DNA from: Marchantia polymorpha subsp. ruderalis
Taxonomy: Eukaryota; Streptophyta; Marchantiopsida; Marchantiales; Marchantiaceae
Length of the DNA stretch: 64,000 nucleotides
Reading direction: 5' to 3'
Assembly (NCBI GenBank): GCA_037833965.1
Contig: AP031357.1
Coordinates: forward strand, 22,216,001 to 22,280,000
Below are positions 22,170 to 32,599 of this stretch, in pieces. Positions within the stretch are counted from its first letter, which is position 1; every line of letters begins with the position of its first letter. Position numbers and translations under genes: made by a program. The notes beneath the pieces are model-generated. The model saw only the letters and a list, made by a program, of their open reading frames with translations, was not told the origin of the DNA and ran no database searches.

Positions 22170-22182
22170 GAGGAGGGGGGCA
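22170..22182 (+). promoter_or_regulatory. Polypurine tract of E6
   Basis: GAGGAGGGGGGCA directly before the LTR start at 22183. Confidence 0.8.
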
Positions 22183-23559
22183 TGTGGTAACACACTTTTT
22201 GTTTTTTTGCAGAATTTAAACAATTTTAGAAAACTAGTACCGAAGCAGTGTTTGTAGTTAGAAAAGGGTACGTTAAATAGAGTGGATTGATGAGATCGTC
22301 ACGAGGTCACGAAGAATCGCGTAGTCGGATGTACCAACGCCAATGTCTTCGGCGCCTTCGGCAAAAGCTCCTTTTCTAAGGTGTCTCTACTCACGCGCTT
22401 CCAGCGTTTAAGGAAGCTACGCTTCCGGCGCAGACACCTCAGGAGGAGGTTTTGCTAAAAACGTCAGAAGAACGGCCCGGACCTCTGAAGGCTTCCGACC
22501 ATGAGTGCGCCTTCGGCGATGCGCCGATTGCGCGGAAAGGGAAAACCTTCATAACGATCGGAATACACGGTAGATCCAGTTGGTTGAGGTTGCATTAGAA
22601 AGAGCTTGGGACGCTCGTTCTAACGAGCCCAAGAGCGTCGGAGATGGATCAGAGACGAAGAAGTTATGAGCGTCGGAAAACTCGTAGCCGGACATGCGCC
22701 GTTCGCGCTAGGGTTCACAGCCGGAAAGGACTCCCGTACGCCCTCGGCAATGCGCCTTCGGCCGAATCACGCGCTCATGGGGGGAAATCAACTGGGAGTC
22801 GGAAGCGCCTTTGGCGGCTGCGCAACGGAAGAAACCCGCCGGCCGGATGTATGCCTCCGACGTGGCGCTGATAGACGGATGCGCTGGCATGATTTGCGCT
22901 GGTATGACTTGCGCCGGCGGGATATGCGCCGTCAGCAATGGACGAGGCATAAAGGACAAAATAAGCGGTACGAATACGCGCAGGCGTAATTCGCGCCGAC
23001 TGGATGTGCGCCTCCAGCAAGGCGCCGATGGATAAGGAACACGTCAGCGGCGACGCGCCTCCGGTGATGGACGGGTTAGGGAAACACAACATAGCCGACG
23101 TATACACGGCGGCGGACTCGAGTCCGGAAGACGGCGGCGGCGGGAGAATTCAACATTCACGCATGCGAATGCGCGCAGTGCGGAGACGTGAATTCGCGCA
23201 TGCAAAGAGCGAACCGTTAGGCCGTATAGCCGGCTGCGTACGTTGTAACCAGTAAGAACGTTGGACGTTCTTGAATTCGGAGAAGAAAAGACTGCTCTCT
23301 AGTCTCATTCTCTCATTCTTGATTCTGCGAGTTCCAGCTTCCAAGATTACGCGCAAAGGGCGGAGAGACCTGCAGTGAGAGGAGAGAGTGCGGAGACGAG
23401 TTGCGCAAGGATCTTGACAGACCTTGGAGAGAATTGCGAGTAGCGAACTTGAGCGTGAGCGAAGAGAGAGTGAGCAGTCAGTGCTTGAGCGGCCGACGCG
23501 CAGTGGCGATTGTGAGAGGGCGAGCGAAAGGGAGAACGTTTGTGTGTGCAGGAAACGCA

Positions 23560-26094
23560 ATGTCGAAGGTTCCCCAGCTGCGAGTGTCTCCCCTCAGGGT
23601 GCCGCAGATCGGTCTACGCGCATTTCAAGATGTGCTGCTGGGGCTGAAGCTCGATTTCCTTCTATGGAGGTGGAACTGGACATGTCCGGAGATGGTGCGC
23701 GAGTATCTGCAGGAGAGACACAAGCCCTCACGCGGATTCCGTCCACATCCAGAAAGATGGGACATTTGTGACTGGGCGCAGGTGTTGGGCAGGTGTGCCG
23801 GCGAGGAAGGGTATCTCCTCTTCGAGGCCGATAGCGTGAAGGTGTCCCAGGAGGAAGAAATCTCCTACAATGAGCTTTTCAAAGTTGCCAAGCATCCCAA
23901 GAACGGCTTCCTGACGCGGGATTACAAAGATCGATTGCGGAGAAATGTCGCGACTGCATTGTTGCAGATATTGCAGCCGACCAAGACCGCTTACATGCAT
24001 GGTTGGCAGGTAGGATTTGTGGAGCTAGTGTTGTCAGGAGCTCCAGTGCATTGGGCACGGCTCCTGTGGAAGGTGACGCGCCAACATGCGCAAGAAGAGA
24101 AAGGAGGAACCCTCAACCATCTTTCGCCTTACCTGATTGTGTTTTATCGGGCGATGGGATGTTTGACCAATTCAGAGCGGACACGGTTTCCGCTGCTGAC
24201 CCGGAGCTATCCAGGTAGATACTCACGGGAGGCCGAAGTAGACACGGATCCGGACGAGGAACTTGCCAGTCCGCCTCCGGCTGCGGCCCCAGCAAGAGCA
24301 GCAGAAGAACGTCGAAGTGAGCGCATTCCGCGAAAGCGGAAGTGGGATGAGAGACCTGAGGACAGGCAGCCGGAAGTGCCAGCTGCGCCAACTCATAGTC
24401 GGCCCACCCACGAGCCTCACAGTCGACCAAAACAGAGGGCACGCAAAATGCCAACTAGTATTGAGGAGACCGGGCGTACTCCGGTCCGGCGGAATCCCAC
24501 GCAGGAGGAGATAATCGTGCAGATTCTAGGGAAGTCGACAAATACCTCTGCGCAGAAGGCACCAATGCCTTCGGAAGGAGATGGACGGACTGACAGTCGG
24601 CCGACTACGAGTCGGGCGACTGAAGGTCGACAAGCGGAAGGAAGGCCAACTGAGCGGCGCGTTGAATCGGACAGTAGGCCAGAAGCAGAAGAGAGTTTGG
24701 CTGACGAGCCAACAACCCTCAGAAAGTCGTCTTCGGCGGAAGGCACTTCTGGGAAAACGCCGCCAGCAAGCAGGCCAAGTGGAGTAAAGACGCGCAGGGT
24801 GTATCCGACTCCCAGTCGGACAACTGCTAGTCGGCCGACTGCGAGTCGGTCAAACGAGAGTCGGCCGGATTCGCCGACTGCGAGACGGACAGGGCCGGCG
24901 ACCAGTGTGCGGACGCCTTCGGCGGATGCACCTTTAGCGAAGACACCTTCCGCGCAGATTGCGCCGGAAGGGCAGGCAGCAGAAGCGGGCGGTGCAAGGG
25001 TGACAAGAGTCACTGCGGCGTCGACCCCTTCGGAGACCGAAGATCGAGCCGGAACAGGGGCTCAAGCAGTGGGATCCCCCACTGCCCTGGATATTTTAGC
25101 AGGCAGTGGAGCAGCAGTCGCAGCGGAAGCTGCTGCGCGCCACAGTTCCAGGGAGTCGCCAAGGGATTCAGTGGCGACTGAAATCCTCGAAACTGAGGAT
25201 GAGACGAGCTCGGAAGAGCAGGAAGCGGATTCTGTGCAGAAAACGCCAACAGGGGTGTTGTGCGAGCAGATAGTCCCTCTCCTGCGATATCTGGATCGCA
25301 AGACATCCAAGTACTCGGGTACTGGAAAACCGCAGTCTTATGTGGAGACTGTCAAGCGCAGGACGAGGAGCAAGGTGGCCACTTGGGCCTCTAGGTGCCA
25401 AGTATATGTGGAAAGGAACACCGCCCTCCGACAACACCTGGCGGTCACACAGAAGCTATACCAAGCCTTGCAGCAGCAGAGGGAGGATGCGGCGACGAAA
25501 AGCCAGGCGGAGGCCGAGCTAATGCGGGCAAAGATCGAGTCAGAATTGCAGGAAGAGCGGAGACAAAACCGCAGCCTAGCAGCAGAGCTTGCGCGCCAGA
25601 CGCGCGCCTTAGAAGAAAGTCAAAGAGCCCGCAAGGAGGATGAGGAGTTGTTGCGCAACTTGCAATCCGAGTGCTCGGATTTGAGGGCGCAGCGTGCGGA
25701 AGCGGAAATGCAGCTAGCAGAGGTAGAAGGCAGCTGCAGGGCGCGAGAAGAGCTGGCGACGCGGGTGACTCACTGTCTAAAAGGATACGCCCATTGGGAG
25801 GTGGCAGCTCAAGAGAGGATCACACTCAGGGAGTTCAAGCTTCGGGCGGCGGCATTGACGGAGGGTGACAGTCGGAGTCGGCGGCGAGTAGCGAGGAAAT
25901 TAGAAACCTTCTTGTCGGGTGCGCGCGACACTATGGCGCACTTAGATATGGAAGTGACTGCAGCCCTTCGGTCAGAAGACTGGCAAGGTAGAGACAGCCA
26001 GCGGAGCAGTCCGGCGCGCAGGAGGCGCAGCACCGGATCCGCCGAGTGCAGTAGTATAGTTTGGTTTCGCGCAGGTGTTGCGAGTAGTAGATAG
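23560..26094 (+). CDS. ORF2, type B, intact in E6 LTR
   Basis: 844 codons from the ATG at 23560 (MSKVPQLRVSPLRVPQIGL) to the stop at 26092-26094. The frame stays open 53 codons further upstream, but without another ATG. Residues 1-225 form the conserved domain shared with type A: GLRAF, LDFLLWRWNW, MVREYL, DWAQVLGRCAG, TRDYKDRLRRN, QVGFVELVLSGAPVHWA and EEKGGTLNHLSP. Then come a Ser/Thr/Pro-rich middle with many SRPTxSR units, SPTALDILAGSG, SVATEILETEDE, EQIVPLLRYLDRK, and a coiled coil (about 580-800). Identity to type A is about half in the domain yet the order is the same, which argues for a real protein. No catalytic motif, signal peptide or membrane segment is seen. Function unknown. Confidence 0.8.
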   Translation: MSKVPQLRVSPLRVPQIGLRAFQDVLLGLKLDFLLWRWNWTCPEMVREYLQERHKPSRGFRPHPERWDICDWAQVLGRCAGEEGYLLFEADSVKVSQEEEISYNELFKVAKHPKNGFLTRDYKDRLRRNVATALLQILQPTKTAYMHGWQVGFVELVLSGAPVHWARLLWKVTRQHAQEEKGGTLNHLSPYLIVFYRAMGCLTNSERTRFPLLTRSYPGRYSREAEVDTDPDEELASPPPAAAPARAAEERRSERIPRKRKWDERPEDRQPEVPAAPTHSRPTHEPHSRPKQRARKMPTSIEETGRTPVRRNPTQEEIIVQILGKSTNTSAQKAPMPSEGDGRTDSRPTTSRATEGRQAEGRPTERRVESDSRPEAEESLADEPTTLRKSSSAEGTSGKTPPASRPSGVKTRRVYPTPSRTTASRPTASRSNESRPDSPTARRTGPATSVRTPSADAPLAKTPSAQIAPEGQAAEAGGARVTRVTAASTPSETEDRAGTGAQAVGSPTALDILAGSGAAVAAEAAARHSSRESPRDSVATEILETEDETSSEEQEADSVQKTPTGVLCEQIVPLLRYLDRKTSKYSGTGKPQSYVETVKRRTRSKVATWASRCQVYVERNTALRQHLAVTQKLYQALQQQREDAATKSQAEAELMRAKIESELQEERRQNRSLAAELARQTRALEESQRARKEDEELLRNLQSECSDLRAQRAEAEMQLAEVEGSCRAREELATRVTHCLKGYAHWEVAAQERITLREFKLRAAALTEGDSRSRRRVARKLETFLSGARDTMAHLDMEVTAALRSEDWQGRDSQRSSPARRRRSTGSAECSSIVWFRAGVASSR

Positions 26095-26126
26095 CATAGC
26101 GTAGTGTTAGTTAGGACCTTTGAGGG

Positions 26127-26155
26127 TATAAAGTAGATCAAGGCGTTTTGCCTTG
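26127..26155 (+). promoter_or_regulatory. TATA box and hairpin of E6 LTR
   Basis: TATAAAGTAG (26127-26136), then CAAGGC-gtttt-GCCTTG (26139-26155). Compared with type A (CCAGGC/GCCTGG), both arms change together, keeping the pairing. Confidence 0.6.
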
Positions 26156-27055
26156 GGACTCTTCCAGTTTCGGAAGTGCAGATCAGGAACTCACTTTCTT
26201 GACGTGTTTGTGCATTTTGGTCCTGGCACCACGTAGAGAAGCGGCAGCATAGCGAAGTTACCGTATGTTGTAGTTGAAAGCCTTCGGCTGAATGTTTAGA
26301 GCTAGCACCCGGTTAGAGACTTGAGTAGTGGGGATCTGCACCTGCGGGTGATTTCTGATGCTCAGAGCCGGCTGCGAGTTAGAGACTTGAACAGTTCCCC
26401 CTTACTCCTTCGAGTGACATATCCTGATTGTACTCCTACGGGAAGTTTCCCCTGAATGTCAATGTGAAGTTTTATTACTTCGTGTAAGCCTTGGTTTGCA
26501 ATTCAGGTTGTGTGTGTGTTGTTGGATTGGGTCTCAGTCAAGTTCTCAGTCGGGCCTGCACTCCCTGCGTTTGGTGTGAGAGTCAAGGGTGACGTCCACG
26601 GCGTATGAAGAGGCTTCGTTCCGAAGTGGGAAGTCCAGTCCGGGTACCCTACGCTAGTTCCTGGCGGGAGGGCAGTAAAAGCCGGAGTGGGAGTCACTAC
26701 CTGCAGAACCTCTGAGTGAACTTTTGAGACACTTTCCTCCTGAAATCCGAAGCGGAGGTCCTGACCGACCTCCGAGTTGTGCTTTTGCCAGTTTTCAGGT
26801 GTGTGTGTGTGTGTGTGTGTTGAGTGACCACGCTGTACCGTGCATCCTCCGAGCATCCTCCGAGTCGAGATCCTCCTCCGAGTCGAGCCTCCCAGTCGAG
26901 CACTGCAGTATTTCTGGGAGTGACAGTCGCCTAGAATTCAAACTCTACAAAAGTCTGTTAAACGTGACACTTTTACCCTGTGTGTTGCCTCTGTCCCTGT
27001 GGGTTCGATCTTTTTACCACCATACTACAGTTTTAGCCTTTGGTGGGTTATTACA

Positions 27056-30000
27056 GGCGGACGAGCGAAGTCCGCCTATGCACAGGCGCTTCGGCGTCGG
27101 CGGGAAATCCGCCTTCGGCCCTAGAAATGCGCCTTTGGGGTTAGAAATTGTACGGCGCCTTCCGCGCCAGCGCAGCAGCGCGGACGGGCGAGTACCCACC
27201 CGAGTAGCAAAATCCGTACGGACCGTACGGACTGTACGGACGGGACGGATGAGTGCGCCTTCGGTCGGACGGAGTTACGGCGACAAGAGCGCCGACAGAG
27301 AGGCGAGAAATGGACAGACTGGACGGAGCCTGTTGACCGCGGTCAACGCCTTCCGCGCTAGCGCAGCAGCGCGGACGAACATCTGGTAGGCGGACGGAAC
27401 TCGCCTACGCGTAGGCGAGCGCCTACGCACAGGCAGATGAAGTTCCGCGCCGGCGGAGATTCCGCCGGGGATTCCGCCTACGCAGAAGGGAGTTCAACTT
27501 TTGTCCGATGCGCGGACGATCGCCTTCGGCGGAGGGGGATTGGCCAAAGAGTGGTACGAACGAGTGTAGCGCGCAAGGCAAGAAATCCGCCTTCGGCGCT
27601 GCGCACCCATGTCCGCTGCGTAGTACGCTGGCGGAGTTCAAATTGCCAAATTCGAGCGTGTGAGTTAAGTCGGCGTCGGCGGAGCGTGAAGCCGCGCGTG
27701 AGAGAGGAGGCCGTTATAGCGAGGAGCCGGCGCGGCCATCAAGTGATTTGACCCTCACGACCGAGAGCCGACCATGACCTTCGACCAGGAGACGGAGGAC
27801 GCCCCATTCTTGAATTCGCGATTTCATTTTCTAGTGCGAGCTGCGCGCGTCCACCTGCTAGCTGTTAAACATTCTAGACATCGCCGCGCGGAGGATTACT
27901 TGTTGACTGGGAGAGAATTGAGTGCGCGCGATTTGGAATTGAGGGAGATTAGAATTTGCAGAGGGAGCAAGAAGCTCGAGCGGAGCAGAGAGAGAGTTGG
28001 TGAGCAAGCTAATTTCAAGAACGCGATGTCTAGACTTAACAGATTGCGGATGCTGCCGCTCCGGCTTCCACAGAACGGGTTGCGTGCCTTCGAGGAGCGA
28101 CTGATTGCAAGAAAGCTTGATTTCTTGCTGTGGGATTGGAATTACATTTGTGTGGACATGGTGCGCAAATGGCTGGAGCCGGAGCGACCTCCTACGCGCG
28201 GATTGCGTCCGCACGTAGATCGGTGGACCGTCCACGATTGGGCGCAGGCATTGGGGAGGTGTGCCGGCACCGACGGGTACCTCCTCTTTGATAGTGAGAG
28301 CGTCAAGGTGACGAAGCAGGACGAGGCGCAATTTGGGGAATTGTTCAAACGGGAGAGGTCTACCAAGAATGGGTACAAGACCCGCGACTACAAAGATCAC
28401 TTTCGCCGAACTGTAGCGGCAGCGCTGCTGCAATTGCTGCAGCCAAACCGCACCTCATACATCACCTTGTGGCAGGTTTCTTTTGTGGAGCTCATCTTGG
28501 CCGGAGCTCCAGTTCACTGGGCGAACATCCTGCACAGAGTGATGCGACAGCACGCCTTCGAGGAGAAGGAGGGAACTCTCAATCACCTCTCCCCTTTCTT
28601 GATAAACTTCTATCGGCAGAGGAACTGTTTGACCGCGGCGGAGCTCGCTCGCTTTCCGCCATTTACCGTCGACCATCACGGGAAGTATGTGCGGGATAAC
28701 GAGGTTGACACCGATGCAGAGGATTCACCAGCTTCTACTCCGCCGACACGGCGGTACGAGGGAAGAAGCACACCCGCAGCAAGAGTGCCGCGGAAGCGGT
28801 GATGGAGAGAGGAATCAGAGGAGGAGCAGCATCGAGAATCCACTGCTCCCATACGACAGCGGCCTCTGCACGAAGTGTGCCGCCGGCCGAAGCAAAAGCC
28901 TGCGCGCCTTTTGCTTCGGCTTGCTTTTGCGCAGGCTTGTGTTACCAGCCAGCAGCGCAGACACGACGACGATCGCCACGGAGAAGGAAAGTGCGTCACC
29001 GGAGAGGATCGAGAGAGCGCGGACGTCCGCAGGAGCGGCGAACCACGCTACACCTCCGACGGACGAGAGGCGGCCTTCGGGCCAAGGGCCTCCGGAGTTA
29101 CCACGTGCGATGCGGACGAGTGTTCCGCCTACGCACAGGCGATTTCCAGCGGATAGGCGACCTCAAGCGGACGTGGACCTCTACCTACGCGTAGGCAGAG
29201 AAAGTTCGCCTACGCACAGGCGGCCGCCTACGAGTAGGCAGGATTCACCCCCGATACAACGTAGGAAGGGGAAGGAGCCGGCGGAAGATCCGCCTTCGGG
29301 TCAAGGGCCTTCGGGACCAGACCCTCCGGCGTATAACGCGCCGCAATTTGCGCCTTCGGCGCCAGGACCTTCGGGCCAACGAGTTTTGAGCAGGGAGCGT
29401 GCGGAGACCGCACCTTCGGCGGGTAATCCGCCGGCAGATGCGCCTTTGGCGGTAGGGCCTTCGGGGCCAGGTACATCGGGCGAGCGGCCTTCGGCTCTCT
29501 CGCTTTCGGCGATAGACGCCTTCGGCGCTGCGCCTGCGGCGGACCAGGCGCCGGTACTTGCGCCTACGCGCAGGCCAGACGCAGCGCTCACGTAGGATCT
29601 AACGGAGGAGCGGATTGTCTGTCCGCGGGACGAAATTCGGGTGCGCGATGCGCAATTACACCCCGCACAGACACATTCCGCTCGATCGCCTTCGGCGGCG
29701 GACGTCGGCAACGAAGAGGACACGGTCGACGAGCGGCAGGCGGATGATGGGGATGTAGCACGGCCACATTCACCCACCGCCTTGGACATTTTAGCGGGGA
29801 GCAGCGAAGCTGCAGGAGTGCCATCGGCGGCAGCACCCGTCGGGCCAGTCGCCAACGCAATCAATGGCGACCGAAATCCTTCCCTCGGATGATGACGAAG
29901 GAGGATCCACAGAAGCAATGTCGGGATCGGGAGACACCGAGGGGGAAGAGGAGGAAATTGTTGGAGTGCCGGCGGCGGCGCTCTCCGAGCAGGTAATACC

Positions 30001-31857
30001 TCTGCTGAGGTACTTGGATCGCAAATTTGATAAATACGCCGATCCACTCCAGCCGGGGTCCTACATCGAGTTAGTGCGCATGCAGACTCGCACTAAAGTC
30101 CACACCAGCAAGCTACTAGCTAGGGTGGATCGGGAACTTAAGGATTTACGGGAGAAGCATGCCTGTTTGTGAGGACAGTATAATCTCGTGCGGAAGTCAC
30201 ACACCCACTATGACGCATTGAAGCAGGCGAGACTGGAAGAGCTCACAAGGGATGTGGTGAAGACCACGGAAGAACTAATTTCAGAGAAGACTAAGAATCA
30301 GGTTCTGTCAGAGGAGCTCGTGCGACAGACGCGGTTGTTGGCGGAGTGTCAGCTCGCACGACAGGCGGATAAGGATTTAATCCGCAGGCTGCAGTCGGAG
30401 TGCGGGGAATTGAGAGCTCAGCGTGCGGAGGCCGAATCGCAGTTAGTAGTAATTGAAGATGATCGCAGGCGAGAGGCGGATCGCACGAAGGAGAAGATGG
30501 CAAGGCGAGTCGCCCACTGTCTCAAGGGCTACGCCCACTGGGAAGTGGCGGCGCAGGAGAAGCTCACACTGCGTGAGTTGGAGCTTCGTGCAGCCGGATT
30601 GTTGTCAGGTGACAGTAGGAGTCGGCGGCGGGTGGCGAAGAAGTAAGACTCTTTTCTGTCGAAGGCGCGGGATACCATGTCCACCCTCGAGGCGGAGGTG
30701 TCCGCGGCGTTGCAACGTTTGGGACTGCGCAGTCGAGCGGAAGACTGGCAGGGTAGGGAGTTAGTGCGCGGCAATCCGTCGCGCAGGAGGCTAAGCACAG
30801 GTTCCGCGGAGTGTAGTGTAGCGTGGTTCCGTGCCGGCGTGTAGCGTAGTGCAGTGTAGTGTTAGTTAGGACTTAGAAGGTATAAAGTAGTACAAGGCGT
30901 CTTGCCTTGGAATTTTTCCCAGTTTTGGAAGTGCAGATCAAGAACTCATTTTCTCTGCGTGTTTGTGTCCTTAGTTCTGTCACCACGCAAGAGGAGCTAC
31001 AACTTGGCGTTCCGCATTTTGTAGCTGAAGGCCTTCGGCCGAATGTTCAGAGCTAGTACATTGGTTAGAGACTTGAGTAGTTCGGATCTACACCTCCGGG
31101 TGATTGCCGATGCTTAGAGCCAGTGACTAGTTAGATACTTGAATAGTTTCGCCCCTACATCTTTGAGTGATTGTTCCTGATTGTATTCCTTCGGGATTTT
31201 TCCCCTTAATGCCAAAGTGAAGTTTTGCTACTTCGTGTAAGCCTTGGTTGTAAATTCAGGTTACGCTGTAGCAGGTGCCTTTGGGGTAACCCCTGTAGTA
31301 TTTCTGGGAATGACAAGTGCCTAAGAATTCAAACTCTTCAATAGACTGTTATGGTGTGTTACTGGAATGTTTCTCAGTGAGTCCTTAAGTGCGGACCTGT
31401 GTTCTCTGCGCGTTTTGTGAGTTGAGAGTGTTGTTCACCGCGTATGAGTGACTTCGAACCGAAGTAGGCAGTCCAAACCGGGTTTCCTAGGCTAGCAGCA
31501 AGCTAGTGGAAGTGTTGTAAAAGCCGGAGTTGGGAGTCACTACCCGCAGCTTCGCTGAGTGTACTCTTGAGAGACCTTCCCCCTGAAATCTTGAGTAGAG
31601 GTCCTAACGGATCTCTGGGTTGTGTTTCTGTAGTTTCAAGTGTGTGTGTGTGTGTGTGTTACGCTGCACTGTGCGACCTCCGAGTGCGCTCCGAGTGGAC
31701 ACTTGCAGTATTTCTGGGAGTGACAGTCGCCTGAGAATTCAAACTCCTCAATAGTCTGTTAAAACGTGACACTTTGTACCCTGTGTGTTCCTCTGTCCCT
31801 GTGGGTTCGACCTTTCTACCACTATATTGCAGTTTTAGCCTTTAGTGGGTTATAACA
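27056..31857 (+). repeat. E7: solo type-A LTR, 3' segment
   Basis: Resumes with GGCGG after E6 and ends GGGTTATAACA at 31857. The U3 spacer 27056-27773 carries CGCCTACGCGTAGGCG (27402-27417) instead of the GTGCAC form. ORF2 remains lie at 27774-30842. The TATA site TATAAAGTAG (30881-30890) and the hairpin CAAGGC-gtctt-GCCTTG (30893-30909) are of the B form, although ORF2 is type A; this marks an intermediate sub-family. The next base starts the right half of the E5 LTR. Confidence 0.85.
27774..30842 (+). pseudogene. ORF2 of E7, heavily decayed
   Basis: Starts at the ATG at 27774 (MTFDQETEDAPF). The N-terminal domain is open to TGA at 28800-28802 (CGA to TGA in the RKRRW motif). A fold-back insertion near 28886-28935 shifts the frame. 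Further breaks: TAG near 29593-29595, a deletion in the acidic-region lead near 29840, TGA at 30170-30172 (Trp) and TAA at 30644-30646. Each segment still aligns with ORF2: VHR-poor Pro region, ATEILPSDDDEGG, EQVIPLLRYLDRK, and the coiled coil to 30842. An old copy. Confidence 0.8.
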
Positions 31858-32599
31858 GCGCCGTCGGCGATATGCGGGGCAGAACGGACAAAACAAGTTG
31901 TACAAGTACGTGTCGGCGTAATTCACGCCGACTTGATGTGCGCCTCCAGCGAGGTGCCGACGGAGAAGGAATACGCCTTTGGCGATACGCCTCCGACGAT
32001 GGGCAGGTTGGGAAAAGACAACATAGTCGGAGCATACGCTCCACCGCGGCGAACTCGAGGTCGGAAGCCCTCGGCGATGACGAACTCAGAGTCGGCGGAC
32101 GATGGCGGCGGGAGAATTCAACGTTCACGCATGCGAATGCGCGCAGTGCGGAGTCGTGAATTTGAGCATGCGAGGGAGAACCGTTAGGCCGTATAGCCGG
32201 CTGCGTAATCAAGTTTGATTATACCCTACGAAGAGCGTTGTGCGATCTTGATTTCAGAGAAGAAAAGTCTGCTCTCCACTCTCATTCTCTCATTCTTGAT
32301 TTTGAGTTTTCCAGCTTCAGAGCTTGAAGCGTGCAGCTCAATCTGGCGGAGAGACCTTCAGTGAGTTGGAGAGAGTATAGGACTCAGTGAGCAGGAAGGA
32401 GTGCGTAGCAACCAGGCGCGCGGAGGCGAATTGCGCGAGGATCTTGACGGACCCTGCAGAGAGTTTGAGAGTAGAGAAATTGAGCGCGCAAGGGAGGAGA
32501 GAGCAATTTCAGTTAGTGTTTGAGCGGCCGAAGCGCAGCGGCGATTGTGAGAGATCGAGCGGGAGGGAAGAGCGTCTGTGTGTGCAGGGAGAGCAAGAA

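Larger units (their letters stand above)
21404..27055 (+). mobile_element. E6: type-B element with large internal deletion, flanked by GGCGG
   Basis: Layout: the first 52 bp of a type-B LTR (21404-21455), a sudden switch to integrase coding (21456-22145), a polypurine tract (22170-22182), and a full type-B 3' LTR (22183-27055). Perfect 5-bp duplications GGCGG flank it (21399-21403, 27056-27060). The deletion removed most of the 5' LTR, the PBS, gag, PR, RT and the first half of integrase. The junction shows 2-bp microhomology (AC). The deletion probably happened after insertion, since the PBS is gone. Confidence 0.85.
22183..27055 (+). repeat. E6 3' LTR, type B, 4,873 bp, complete
   Basis: From TGTGGTAACACAC to GGTGGGTTATTACA. 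The U3 spacer (22183-23559) lacks the GTGCAC palindromes of type A but has many CCTTCGGC and GCGCC repeats. ORF2-B is at 23560-26094, TATAAAGTAG at 26127-26136 and a CAAGGC-gtttt-GCCTTG hairpin at 26139-26155. U5 is about 0.9 kb with a GT microsatellite (26800-26820) and CCTCCGAG repeats (26846-26900). Confidence 0.85.
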
